From Burkholderia guangdongensis (GTDB lineage Bacteria; Pseudomonadota; Gammaproteobacteria; Burkholderiales; Burkholderiaceae): a stretch of DNA of 64,000 nucleotides. The stretch lies in contig NZ_JACBNX010000019.1 of assembly GCF_013403875.1 (NCBI RefSeq), forward strand, positions 56,914 through 120,913. The letters run 5' to 3'. The position numbers were made by a program, and so were the translations under genes. Each line of letters opens with the position of its first letter. Position 1 is the stretch's first letter. Shown piece after piece: positions 44,504-53,297 of the stretch. The notes beneath the pieces are model-generated. The model was given only the letters and a program-made list of their open reading frames with translations, had not been told where the DNA came from and ran no database searches.

Positions 44504-44666
44504 ATCTGAAGCAGGCGTTACCCAACGCCTACTTCGATGCACGGGGACTGATCTCGATCCGCCGGACGGTGGATCGCCTCCAGAGCATGAACTGAACCGC
44601 CGTATGCGGAACCGCACGTACGGTGGTGTGAGAGGGCTGAGGGGGTAACCCCTCACCCTACTCGAT
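44504..44666 (+). mobile_element. 3' end of a group II intron (maturase stub plus domains V and VI)
   Basis: Directly after the IS, a frame reads KQALPNAYFDARGLI and so on to a stop at 44593-44595. This is the LPNAYF ending typical of intron-encoded reverse transcriptases. Next, 44594-44630 folds as domain V: paired CCGCCGT/ACGGTGG arms and a TGCG-GAAC-CGCA hairpin. Bases 44631-44666 form a domain-VI-like arm (CTGAGGGGG/CCCCTCA) ending in CTCGAT. The 5' part of the intron and nearly all of the maturase are gone. Confidence 0.75.
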
Positions 44667-44804
44667 CGTGAATTGCGTGCATTGCGTGAATGCCGCAGCA
44701 CGTGGGGTGAATGAACTGTAGGGACGTCAAATTCCCGCAACAAACGAAATCTCGTCATGCGCGCCATGACCTGAAGTCATGCGCCGCGCCGGTGCGAACC
44801 GCAG

Positions 44805-44844
44805 CCGGCCGGCATCGCCGCCGGCCGGCATCGCCGCCGGCCGG
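44805..44844. repeat. 2.5 copies of a 16-base GC-rich tandem repeat
   Basis: The unit CCGGCCGGCATCGCCG is repeated at 44805 and 44821, then half a copy follows. It is also partly self-complementary and lies just past the end of the decarboxylase gene, so it may act as a transcription-stop hairpin. Confidence 0.8.
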
Positions 44845-44865
44845 AAATATCGGATGACGAACGAT

Positions 44866-46545
44866 TCAGGCCGGCGATTGCGCGAACCAGTCGGCTTCGC
44901 GAATCTCGATCACGGTCGGAATCGCGCGCGTCGCGGCGTCGCGCAGCGCGAGCGCGAGTTCGTTCGCGTTGGCGGCCGTTCGCGCCGCGCAGCCGAATCC
45001 GCGCGCGAGCGTGATGAAGTCCGGCGTATAAGGATCGACGCCGACCGGCACGATGTCGCGCGCGGTCATGTACTTGCGGATCTCGCCGTAGCCGAAGTTG
45101 TTCCACACGAGCACGATCACCGGCACGCGCGCTTCGACCGCGCTCGCGAGCTCGGGCAGCGTGAACTGCAGGCCGCCGTCGCCGATCAGGCAGACGACCG
45201 GGCGCGCGGGCGCGGCGAGCTTCGCGCCGATCGCGGCGGGCAATCCGTAGCCGAGCGTGCCGTAGCCGGTCGACGAGTTGAACCACGCGCGCGGCGCGGG
45301 TGCGTCGTGCGTGAAGTTGCCGACGTAGACCGGGCTCGTCGAATCGCCGGCGACGATCACGCCGGGCAGCGACTCGACGATCGTGTCGATCAGCCGCTGC
45401 TGCGCGCGCGTCGTCGCATCGCGGCCGGCCGCGATCGCGTCGCGCACCGCCGCGACGCGCGTGCCACCCCAGCTCGCGTCGCGCGGTGGCAGCGCGTACG
45501 CGTCGAGCTGTGCGAGCACGCTCGCGAGCGCCTGTTGCGAATCGCCGATCAGCGCGACGTCCGGCGGGAAGTTGCGCATCGCCTGCTGCGCGTCGATGTC
45601 GATGCGCAGCAGCGCGCCGTCGATCGCGAAGCCGCCGTCGAACACGACGTCATAGTCGGTCTCGCCGAGCTCGGTGCCGACCGCGAGCACGACGTCCGCG
45701 TCGCGCACCAGCGCGCGCGTTTCGGGCAGCGACTGCGTGGAGCCGACGAGCAGCGGATGGCCGGCCGGCAGCAGCCCCTTCGCGTTGATCGTCAGCGTGA
45801 CCGGCGCATGCAGCCGCTCGGCGAGCGCGCGCAGCTCGGCGGCCGCCTGCGCGGCGCCGCCGCCCGCGAGGATCAGCGGGCGCTTCGCGGCCGCGAGCCG
45901 GCCCGCGGCCGCGGTGACGGCGGCCACGCCCGGCGACGGCCGTTCGATCGGCACGATCGGCGCATTTGCGATGCCATCCGCCGGCGCGACGATCACGTCG
46001 AGCGGAATCTCGATGTGGACCGGGCGCGGGCGCGCGCCGTCGAACACCGCGAACGCGCGCGCGAGCACCTGCGGCAGGTCGGCGGCGTCGAGCAGCGTGT
46101 GCGAGAACGCGGTGAGGCCCGCGAAGACGTCGCGCTGCGACGGCAGCTCGTGCAGGCGTCCGGCGCCGCTGCCGAGCTCGCGGCGTGCGTTCACGCTCGA
46201 GATCACGAGCATCGGGATCGAATCCGCATACGCCTGCGCCATCGCGGTCGCGATGTTCGTCATCCCGGGCCCGGTGATGATGAAGCAGACGCCGGGCTTG
46301 CCGGTCACGCGCGCGTAGCCGTCGGCCATGAAGCCCGCGCCCTGTTCGTGGCGCGGCGTCACGTGGCGCAGCGACGACGCGGCCAGCCCGCGATACAGCT
46401 CGACCGTATGCACGCCAGGAATGCCGAACACGTATTCGACGCCGTAGCGTTCGAGCAGCGCGACGAGCGCCTCGCCGCAGGTCGGGGCGGCGCTGGGCGC
46501 GGTGAGTGCCTGGTCGAGGCAAGGGGGGAGGGCCGGGGCGTTCAT
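44866..46545 (-). CDS. thiamine-diphosphate enzyme, AruI-like 2-ketoarginine decarboxylase
   Basis: The 559-residue protein has the three-domain layout of the acetolactate-synthase family. The catalytic glutamate is in RHEQGAGFMADGYAR, and the TPP-binding motif runs from GDGGLQFTLPEL to NNFGYGEI. The segment GSGAGRLHELPSQRDVFAG resembles 5-guanidino-2-oxopentanoate decarboxylases (AruI), which act in the arginine transaminase pathway. Acetolactate synthase is less likely because no small subunit gene follows. The ATG at 46545 has AGGAG. The polyamine and agmatine genes farther right support an arginine-related substrate, but this is inference. Confidence 0.75.
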   Translation of the reverse strand: MNAPALPPCLDQALTAPSAAPTCGEALVALLERYGVEYVFGIPGVHTVELYRGLAASSLRHVTPRHEQGAGFMADGYARVTGKPGVCFIITGPGMTNIATAMAQAYADSIPMLVISSVNARRELGSGAGRLHELPSQRDVFAGLTAFSHTLLDAADLPQVLARAFAVFDGARPRPVHIEIPLDVIVAPADGIANAPIVPIERPSPGVAAVTAAAGRLAAAKRPLILAGGGAAQAAAELRALAERLHAPVTLTINAKGLLPAGHPLLVGSTQSLPETRALVRDADVVLAVGTELGETDYDVVFDGGFAIDGALLRIDIDAQQAMRNFPPDVALIGDSQQALASVLAQLDAYALPPRDASWGGTRVAAVRDAIAAGRDATTRAQQRLIDTIVESLPGVIVAGDSTSPVYVGNFTHDAPAPRAWFNSSTGYGTLGYGLPAAIGAKLAAPARPVVCLIGDGGLQFTLPELASAVEARVPVIVLVWNNFGYGEIRKYMTARDIVPVGVDPYTPDFITLARGFGCAARTAANANELALALRDAATRAIPTVIEIREADWFAQSPA

Positions 46546-46781
46546 CGGTCGTCGAGCTCCTGAGGGTGGTGGCGAGCCCGCGCCGCGTCGCGCGGAGGCT
46601 CGTGCTGGCGGCCATTGTCGTCGTCGGTTGCGCGCGCGAACAATCGATTAGTTCTCATGGCGCGCATGATGTTTTTGCATGGGTAACGCCTCCGGCGCCG
46701 TGGCGTGGCGGCGCGGCGTCGCTCACGCGCATGGGAAGCGATCGGTGCTAGAATGCATGAAATTTCAGTGAAAAATCCATC

Positions 46782-47393
46782 ATGCAAACTGCAGCGCAAC
46801 CTTCTTCAGGGGCCTTGCGAGGTGGGGCCGCTCACCTCGCGGGAGAACTGCGCCCTGGCCGCGTATACCGGCGTGAAGACCTGGCGCGGCTGTCCACGGC
46901 GGTGGACCGTCACCTGCAAGCGTTGGTGGCCAGCGGCAAGCTGAGAAAGCTCGCGCAGGGGCTTTACCATGCGCCCAAGCAGTCCAGCTTCGGGCCGTTG
47001 CCGCCTGCCGACGATCGGGTGGTGGCCGGATTCCTGCGCGACAAGGATTTCCTGGTGTTCTCTCCGTCGGCGTACAACGCCGTGGGCCTGGGCACCACGC
47101 AGTTGTACAACCGAACCTTCGTCTACAACCGCAAGCGCCACGGCGTCTTCAAGCTCGGAAACCGTCAGTTCGATTTCCGCATGAAACCGCGCTTTCCAAA
47201 GAAGCTGACGCCCGAATTCTTGTTTGTGGATCTGCTGAACAACCTGGACGAACTGGCCGAGGATCGCGATGCGGTGCTGCGCCTGGCGCGCAGCAAGCTG
47301 TCATCCTTCGATTCCGCCCGCCTGCAGCGCGCGGCTGACAGCTACGGCAATGTGGCCACACGCAAACGCCTGCGGGAGTGGGCGGGTGGCTGA
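46782..47393 (+). CDS. AbiEi-like antitoxin of a type IV toxin-antitoxin system
   Basis: The 203-residue protein has an N-terminal winged helix (YRREDLARLSTAVDRHLQALV then SGKLRKLAQGLYHAPK) like AbiEi antitoxins. The middle part has FLVFSPSAYNAVGLGTTQLYN and the C-terminal LLNNLDELAEDRDAVLRLA helices. AbiEi represses its operon and neutralises the nucleotidyltransferase AbiEii. The ATG at 46782 is chosen; upstream CAGTGAAAAATCC has no strong site. It appears full length and overlaps the toxin remnant by eight bases. Confidence 0.85.
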   Translation: MQTAAQPSSGALRGGAAHLAGELRPGRVYRREDLARLSTAVDRHLQALVASGKLRKLAQGLYHAPKQSSFGPLPPADDRVVAGFLRDKDFLVFSPSAYNAVGLGTTQLYNRTFVYNRKRHGVFKLGNRQFDFRMKPRFPKKLTPEFLFVDLLNNLDELAEDRDAVLRLARSKLSSFDSARLQRAADSYGNVATRKRLREWAGG

Positions 47394-47954
47394 TTTCCTG
47401 CACGAGCGCAAGGACTTTGACCAACTTCTGGCGGTGGTGGCCGACGAGCGCGGCCTCGAGCCCATGTTGGTCGAGAAGGACTACTGGATCATGCAATGCC
47501 TCTGGGGCTTGCAGGCTCAGGGCTTCCAGTTCGAGTTGAAGGGCGGAACATCGCTGTCGAAAGGTTTTGGCATCATCCATCGCTTCTCCGAGGACATCGA
47601 CATACGCATGTCGAGAAGCTGCAGACCATCTCCACCAAGTACCGGAGACTGGCCGAGGCCGAGGCGTTTCCGGCCAACTTCCTGCGCCATTACTATGACG
47701 TGTATTGCCTGCTGGCATTGGATGAGGTCCAAACCTTCATGCGCGAGCCTGCCTATCCGGAGCGCAAGGCGCGGCGGTTTCGCACCGGTGACGAGCAAGT
47801 CATCGCTCGCAATCCGGCATTCATCCTGCCGGACGCCGATCAGCGCGAGCGCTTTGCCGACGAGTACCGCAAGACAGCCGCGTTGTACCACCAAGGTCAG
47901 CCGGACTTCGAGATTCTGCTGGAGCGGATTCACCAGCACATCGATGCGATGTAA
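47386..47954 (+). pseudogene. AbiEii nucleotidyltransferase toxin with internal deletion
   Basis: The GTG at 47386 starts an AbiEii frame: MLVEKDYWIMQCLWGLQ, then FELKGGTSLSKGFGII and FSEDIDIRM, the nucleotidyltransferase GGTSL-x-DxD motif. Near 47608 the frame is lost, and a second frame continues as THVEKLQTISTKYRRL and FPANFLRHYYDVYCLLAL to the stop at 47952-47954. Only about 185 codons remain, against roughly 280-300 in intact toxins. A middle segment of about 100 codons is missing, and the join is out of frame. The toxin should be inactive while the antitoxin stays intact. Confidence 0.82.
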
Positions 47955-47983
47955 GAACCTGATCACGTATCTTTTGAACCATC

Positions 47984-49156
47984 ATGCAACGCAAGCTATA
48001 TAGCGGCCGTGACCCGTCCCGCGCGGTCGCGATCGCCGATCTTCAGGCGATGGCGCGCCGGCGCCTGCCGCACTTCGCGCTCGAATACCTCGAATGCGGC
48101 GCCGAGGACGAGCTCAGCGTACGCGCGAATCGCGCGGCGTTCGAGTCGATCGGGCTGGTGCCGCGCACGCTGCGCGACGTATCGGCGCGAACGATCGCGA
48201 CGCGGTTCAGGGGCGGCGACGCGTCGGCGCCGATCGCGGTCGGCCCGACCGGCTTCAACGGGATGCTGTGGCGCGATGCCGATATCGCGCTCGCGAGGGC
48301 GGCGGCCCGAAGCGGCGTGCCGTTCTGCGTCGCGACGCTCGCGAGCGCGAGCATCGAGCGCATCGCGGCGGCCACGCGCGACTGGCCGGATTCGCCCCGC
48401 TGGCTGCAGCTCTACCTGTTCCGCGACCGCCAGTGCACGCTCGAGCTGCTGCAACGCGCGCGGGACGCCGGGTTCTCGTCGATCGTGCTGACGACCGACG
48501 CGGTCGTGTACGGCAATCGCAACTGGGAGGCGCGCAATTACCGCGGATTCAAGCGGCCGAACTGGCGCAGCATGCTGAACGCGGCAACGTGCTGGCGCTG
48601 GCTCGCGAACGTGTATGCGCCGGGGCTGCCGCGCTTCGAGAATCTCGACGGCTTCATCGGCCAGCGCGCGACCGCGCTCGACGCGGCCGACTGGATCGAG
48701 CGGCAGATGGACACCGCGCTCACGTGGCGCGACGTCGAATGGCTGCGCGAACGCTGGGACGGCACGCTGATCGTGAAGGGCATTCTCGACGCCGACGATG
48801 CGATGCACGCGGTGCGTTGCGGCGCGGATTCGATCGTCGTGACGAACCACGGCGGCCGGCAGCTCGACGGCGCGATTCCGAGCATCGCGGCGCTGCCGGC
48901 CGTCGCCGACGCGGTCGGCGATCGCGCGGAGATTCTGCTCGATTCCGGTGTGCGGCGCGGGATGGACGCGATCAAGGCGCGGCGTCTCGGCGCGCAGGGC
49001 GTGCTGCTCGGGCGGGCGACGCTGTATGGCGTCGCGGCGGCCGGCGAGCGCGGCGCGTTGCGTGCGCTGCAGATCCTTCGGGACGAAATCGACAACGGGC
49101 TCGCGCAGCTCGGGTGCGCGGGTCTCGACCGGCTGGCGGACGTCGCGATCGCGTAG
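47984..49156 (+). CDS. FMN-dependent alpha-hydroxy-acid dehydrogenase (LldD/MdlB type)
   Basis: The 390-residue TIM-barrel flavoenzyme oxidises an L-2-hydroxy acid such as lactate or mandelate. It has AVGPTGFNGMLWRDADIALARAA and the FMN-binding VLTTDAVVYGNRNWEARN. VKGILDADDAMHAV follows, then the catalytic histidine motif IVVTNHGGRQLDG and LLDSGVRRGMDAIKA. The DAVVYGNRNWE segment resembles mandelate or other bulky-substrate members more than LldD. It begins 30 bases after the AbiEii remnant. The ATG at 47984 lacks a strong site but the family start (KLYSGRDPSRAV) matches. Confidence 0.87.
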   Translation: MQRKLYSGRDPSRAVAIADLQAMARRRLPHFALEYLECGAEDELSVRANRAAFESIGLVPRTLRDVSARTIATRFRGGDASAPIAVGPTGFNGMLWRDADIALARAAARSGVPFCVATLASASIERIAAATRDWPDSPRWLQLYLFRDRQCTLELLQRARDAGFSSIVLTTDAVVYGNRNWEARNYRGFKRPNWRSMLNAATCWRWLANVYAPGLPRFENLDGFIGQRATALDAADWIERQMDTALTWRDVEWLRERWDGTLIVKGILDADDAMHAVRCGADSIVVTNHGGRQLDGAIPSIAALPAVADAVGDRAEILLDSGVRRGMDAIKARRLGAQGVLLGRATLYGVAAAGERGALRALQILRDEIDNGLAQLGCAGLDRLADVAIA

Positions 49157-49211
49157 CGGCGGTGCCGGCGGGGCACCGGGCACCGTATCGATGGCGCCGC
49201 CTCACACAATC

Positions 49212-49697
49212 TCAGCCCGCCCGGCGAATCATCTCCGCATGCGCTCCGTTGATCGCTTCGACCGCCTGGTTGCCTGCGTGCATGTGCGAGATGTGAATCT
49301 CGCTCGACTTCGTGAAGCGGTGCGCGAGATGCACCGTGTACGAATTCGTCGCCCAGCTGACGAATCCGGTGATGTAGAGCGCGCCGTCCAGATCTCTCCA
49401 TTTGACGCCGGTCACGCCCTTGCTCCACGGCAGAATGCCGCGCGCGAGCCAAACGCCGCTGTCGTCCATGTACAGCACGTAGCTGCGTTCCAGCGCTATC
49501 GTGTAGACGATCCCGCCGATCACCACGAGCGCGACGATGATCGCGGCGACGGGTGATTTTCCCCAAAGCGCGCGGGGGATGACGACAAGCATCCAGACCG
49601 CGATGAGTACCCGGCCGGCATACGCGACCCACGATTTACGCGCCAGGATCATCGGCTCCTGTCGTTGAAGCGATACGGCTTCGATGATGTCGTTCAT
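49212..49697 (-). CDS. hypothetical membrane protein with PH-like C-terminus
   Basis: The 161-residue protein has two membrane helices near residues 24-62 (VAYAGRVLIAVWMLVVIP and VAAIIVALVVIGGIVYTIAL). A beta-rich cytosolic part follows: VLYMDDSGVWLARGILPWSK, VKWRDLDGALYITG, YTVHLAHRF. This resembles bacterial PH-like domains that follow two helices. The ATG at 49697 has GGAGAACGG. It lies 20 bases downstream of the larger membrane protein gene and is likely co-transcribed. No family name can be given. Confidence 0.65.
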   Translation of the reverse strand: MNDIIEAVSLQRQEPMILARKSWVAYAGRVLIAVWMLVVIPRALWGKSPVAAIIVALVVIGGIVYTIALERSYVLYMDDSGVWLARGILPWSKGVTGVKWRDLDGALYITGFVSWATNSYTVHLAHRFTKSSEIHISHMHAGNQAVEAINGAHAEMIRRAG

Positions 49698-49717
49698 GTC
49701 CGTTCTCCAGTTCCGGT

Positions 49718-50608
49718 TCAGCCTTTCGGCATCGAGGTGTTGCATGTGACGACACGGTAGTTGCCGGCGTTCGGAATCGAGTTCGCGGCGTCCTTGTCCG
49801 TTTTCCTGATCCGGAGGAGCGGCCTGTCGGGAAAGGTCAGGTGCAACGCGTATCCGACGGTATCCGACATCTTCGACAGCAATACGCGATCGTCGCGGGG
49901 CACGCCGTCGCAACGATAACTGGACGTGAAATCCAGCGCGTATGCCTGACGGACGAGAAACAGTTCAAGGCCGAAACTGTTGGCGACGAAATCGCCGGCC
50001 GAACTCAAGATAAGCAATGAAAGAATGGCGCCCAGACTGGCGACTGGAATAACCCAGCCGTTCATTGAATTGAGTTTGATCTGCTTTCGGGTGTTGAATA
50101 ATGTCATTGCCACGACAAAAATAAATATTGCCGAGTACGACAGTCTGGCGATGGTGATCGCCAGTATGTAGAGTGTTCCGGTATTGATTGCCTCGCTCAG
50201 TTGCGATACGGCGAACGGGAAATATTCATTGAGCCCATAGACGGCTACGTCGTGGGAATCCTGATAAAAAAATGCTGTCGTCCCGACCAGAAACAAGCCA
50301 GCCGCGGGATTGGTTGCTATGTTCTTGACGGATTTGATTTGCAGCAGGCAAAGTGCGCAACACAGCAAGGCCGCTGCACCGGAAAACAAAATGTCATATG
50401 CGCTTGCCCAGAAATCCAATGTCCGCAGGCACATCAGCGCCACGCAGATCGCGGTAAATACGAGAGCGAGATAACTGTCCACGACGAAAGCGACGGGGTT
50501 GTCGGCCCAGTCGCGAGCAGCGCGCACATATGTTTTCCAGATGATTCGCATGCGTTGATTGCTGCGAAGCCGAAAAGTCTTATGGAGCGGACGTTGTCGG
50601 GGTGCCAT
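49718..50608 (-). CDS. hypothetical polytopic membrane protein (296 aa), low GC
   Basis: The 296-residue protein has five or six membrane helices, for example AFVVDSYLALVFTAICVALM, LLCCALCLLQI, SYSAIFIFVVAMTLF and IPVASLGAILSLLILSSAG. A C-terminal region of about 90 residues (from RQAYALDFTSSYRCDGVPRD) is outside the membrane and contains cysteines C249-region and near the end (VVTCNTSMPKG). The GC content of 49900-50600 falls to roughly half, well below neighbours, which suggests transfer. The ATG at 50608 has AAGGA. Unknown function; it forms a pair with the PH-like gene. Confidence 0.65.
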   Translation of the reverse strand: MAPRQRPLHKTFRLRSNQRMRIIWKTYVRAARDWADNPVAFVVDSYLALVFTAICVALMCLRTLDFWASAYDILFSGAAALLCCALCLLQIKSVKNIATNPAAGLFLVGTTAFFYQDSHDVAVYGLNEYFPFAVSQLSEAINTGTLYILAITIARLSYSAIFIFVVAMTLFNTRKQIKLNSMNGWVIPVASLGAILSLLILSSAGDFVANSFGLELFLVRQAYALDFTSSYRCDGVPRDDRVLLSKMSDTVGYALHLTFPDRPLLRIRKTDKDAANSIPNAGNYRVVTCNTSMPKG

Positions 50609-50860
50609 GGTTCGAATCCTTTGTCTCTCGGGTTCTTTCGAGCGGGGCAGCGCTCGCTTTCGTTATTCGTCATATCTTAGCGGCGTCGCACCGATAAAAA
50701 CAGACAAATTCGAATTCGGCAGGTGCCAATGGGACAACCCGTCGAAGGCAAGCGAAGGCGTTCGATGAGCGATCACCATTGACGGGCGGAGCGCCTCGAC
50801 CCCGGCGTTTCCCCCATTCCGCTAGACTCGACGACTTCCGCCCGCCCTGGAGAAACAGTC

Positions 50861-51619
50861 ATGTCCATCCCCCCAGCCGCCATCCGCGCGATCGTCACGG
50901 GCCACACACGCGGTCTCGGCGCGGCGATCGCCGCGCAACTGCTGCAACGGGACGTCGCCGTGCTCGGCTTGTCGCGCGGCGCGCATCCTTCGCTCGGCAA
51001 CGAATACGCGAACCGCTTCTCCGAAGCGTCGCTCGATCTGTCGGATCCGCCGCGCGTCGAAGCGTGGCTCGCCGGCGACGCGCTGCGCCGCTTCGTCGAC
51101 GGCGCGTCGTGCGTGCTACTGTTCAACAACGCGGGCACCGTCGACCCGATCGGCCCACTCGCGACGCAGGCGCCGGCGGCGGTCGCGCGCGCGGTCGCGG
51201 TCAACGTCGCGACGCCGCTGATGCTCGCGAGCGCGCTCGCGCAGGCCGTGCCGGACGCGGCAGAGTGCCGGATCGTGCACGTGTCGAGCGGCGCGGCGCG
51301 CGGCGCGTACGCGGGCTGGAGCGTCTACTGCGCGACGAAGGCCGCGCTCGACCATCACGCGCGCGCGGTCGCGCTCGACGCGAATCGCGCGCTGCGGATC
51401 TGCAGCGTCGCGCCCGGCGTCGTCAACACCGACATGCAGGCGACGATCCGCGCGAGCAGCCGCGAGCGCTTCCCGTCGATCGAGCGCTTCGAGCAGCTGA
51501 AGACGAGCGGCGCGCTGACGACGCCCGACGCGGCCGCGCGGAAGCTGATCGATTACGCGCTCTCCGACGCGTTCGGCTCGACGCCGACCGCCGACGCGCG
51601 CGACCTGCCCGCCGCGTAG
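50861..51619 (+). CDS. short-chain dehydrogenase/reductase
   Basis: The 252-residue SDR protein has the nucleotide-binding glycine pattern VTGHTRGLGAAIA, the LLFNNAGTVDPIG (NNAG) strand, a catalytic serine in VHVSSGAARGAYAGW, and Y-x3-K in YCATKAALDHHARAVAL. The C-terminal loop contains ICSVAPGVVNTDMQA. The cofactor is probably NADPH because RG rather than an acidic residue follows the second strand (LGLSRGAHP). Substrate unknown; SepR-like or benzil-reductase-like members are similar. The ATG at 50861 has a GGAG site. Confidence 0.87.
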   Translation: MSIPPAAIRAIVTGHTRGLGAAIAAQLLQRDVAVLGLSRGAHPSLGNEYANRFSEASLDLSDPPRVEAWLAGDALRRFVDGASCVLLFNNAGTVDPIGPLATQAPAAVARAVAVNVATPLMLASALAQAVPDAAECRIVHVSSGAARGAYAGWSVYCATKAALDHHARAVALDANRALRICSVAPGVVNTDMQATIRASSRERFPSIERFEQLKTSGALTTPDAAARKLIDYALSDAFGSTPTADARDLPAA

Positions 51620-51712
51620 CGCGAGCGCGGTCTTTCCGGCTTTTGCGGGGTTTTGCGTCCCGCCGTCCGCTTGCGCCGCCGGTCGACCTGCAAATGTACG
51701 GAATATTCCAAC

Positions 51713-51742
51713 TTGACAGTATTTTTTGTGAATGAAAATATT
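51713..51742 (+). promoter_or_regulatory. candidate promoter of the AtoE-like gene
   Basis: TTGACA at 51713-51718 is followed, 18 bases later, by AATATT at 51737-51742. A palindrome GGAATATTCC lies just upstream at 51700-51709 and could be an operator. Confidence 0.5.
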
Positions 51743-51856
51743 CAGTCGCGCCCATGACGGGGCGCCCGGTGCGTGTCGTCGGCGCGCGGCGTTCGGTTCG
51801 AGCGCCGCGGCCGGTCGATCCGGCGTGCCGCGCGAACCTCGATCGGGATTTCATTC

Positions 51857-53266
51857 ATGAGCCAGAAGCAAGAGTTCTCCCTGCCCGCGCCGACCGGCAG
51901 GTCGTGGCGCAGCGTCGTGAGCGGCCTCGTCTACGTGTTCGAAAACGTGATGCCCGATCCATTCACGCTCGCGATCTGGCTCACGCTGCTCGTCGGCGCC
52001 GCCGCGTTCTGCTTCGCGCCGCACGGCAGCGCGCAGACGATCCTGACGTCGTGGTTCGACGGCACGTTCAACATCGTCGGCTTCGCGCTGCAGATGATCC
52101 TGATCTTCGCGACCGGCTACGCGATCTCCGATTCGCCGCTCGCGCAGCGCGGGCTGCGCGCGCTCGCGGCCGCCGCGCACACGCCGACACGCGCGGCGCT
52201 GCTCGTCGTGCCGGTCGTCGCGATCGCGTCGTGGTTCAACTGGGGCGTCGGCCTCGTCGGCGGCGCGCTGCTCGCGCGCGCGATCGCGAAGCGCACGCGC
52301 GTCGATTTCGCGTGGCTCGTCGCCGCGTGCTACTCGGGCTGCGCGATCGTCACGAACAGCGGACTGTCGAGCTCGATCGCGCTGTCGCAGGCGTCGCACG
52401 GCAACGCGCTGAACCTCGTCGAAAAAGCCACCGGCCAGCTCTTGCCGCTGAGCCAGACGATCTTCGCGCCGTTCGTCTACGTGCCGACGATTCTCGTGAC
52501 CGTGATCGTTACCGCGATCTTCATCGCGATCCATCCGAAGGCGGACAAGATGGTCTGCTTCCCGCAGACGGCCGAGCGGGGCGCCGACACTGCCGCCGCT
52601 TCCACCGACACCGCGCCGCGCGAACCCGCCGGGAACGCGTCGTCGTTCGCGGGCCGGCTCGACCGGTCGGTGCTCGGCACCGCGATCCTCGTCGGCTTCG
52701 GCGCCGCGTATCTCGGCATCCTGTGGTCGACGAAGGGCTTCAGCCTCGGGATCAACACGATGATCCTCGTGTTCATGCTGATCGGCCTGGCGCTGCAGCG
52801 CACGCCGATCGCGTACGTCGAGTCGATCCGCCGCGCGGCGGGGCAAACCGGCGCGATGCTGCTGCAGTTCCCGCTGTACGGCGGCATCATGGGGATCATG
52901 AGCGGCACCGGGCTCGCGTCGGTGATCTCGAGTGGCTTCCTGCTCGTCGCGACGTCGGCGACGCTGCCGCTGTGGAGTTACCTGAGCTCGCTCGTGATCA
53001 CGCTGCTGATCCCGAGTTCCGGCGGCCACTGGGCGGTGCAGGGGCCGTTCGTGATCCCGGCCGCGCTGTCGCTGCACGCGGACATCGCACGCACGTCGAT
53101 GGGCGTCGCGCTCGCGGAGAACGTGTCCGTGCTGCTGCAGCCGTTCTGGGTCGTGCCGGTCGTCGCGATCGCCGGCATCCGGATCCAGCCGGTGATGGCC
53201 TATACGACGATCGCGTTCATCGTGTCGCTCGTCGTCTACGCGGTCGCGCTCGCGCCGATCTTCTGA
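51857..53266 (+). CDS. short-chain fatty acid transporter, AtoE family
   Basis: The 469-residue inner-membrane protein has about twelve predicted helices. It has the AtoE family blocks VMPDPFTLAIWLTLLVGAAA, SWFNWGVGLVGGALLAR, and the strongly conserved IPSSGGHWAVQGPFVIPAA near residue 390. Between about residues 235 and 275 lies a cytoplasmic loop rich in Ala, Thr and Pro. Such proteins take up short-chain fatty acids like butyrate or acetoacetate. The ATG at 51857 gives the typical SxR-x-FENVMPDPF spacing. It ends 32 bases before the TnpB element. Confidence 0.9.
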   Translation: MSQKQEFSLPAPTGRSWRSVVSGLVYVFENVMPDPFTLAIWLTLLVGAAAFCFAPHGSAQTILTSWFDGTFNIVGFALQMILIFATGYAISDSPLAQRGLRALAAAAHTPTRAALLVVPVVAIASWFNWGVGLVGGALLARAIAKRTRVDFAWLVAACYSGCAIVTNSGLSSSIALSQASHGNALNLVEKATGQLLPLSQTIFAPFVYVPTILVTVIVTAIFIAIHPKADKMVCFPQTAERGADTAAASTDTAPREPAGNASSFAGRLDRSVLGTAILVGFGAAYLGILWSTKGFSLGINTMILVFMLIGLALQRTPIAYVESIRRAAGQTGAMLLQFPLYGGIMGIMSGTGLASVISSGFLLVATSATLPLWSYLSSLVITLLIPSSGGHWAVQGPFVIPAALSLHADIARTSMGVALAENVSVLLQPFWVVPVVAIAGIRIQPVMAYTTIAFIVSLVVYAVALAPIF

Positions 53267-53297
53267 ATGCCGCGCGGCGAGGCGCCGCTGGAGAAAA

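Noticed and set aside
43150..44515. Target-site duplication for the IS256 element
   Set aside because: GATAGCAT on the left and ATCTGAAG on the right do not match at 8 or 9 bases.
39857..47980. A second copy of the tRNA-Leu 3' end (attR)
   Set aside because: No repeat of the T-arm/CCA segment was seen by eye within the window. A computed search of the full genome would be needed.
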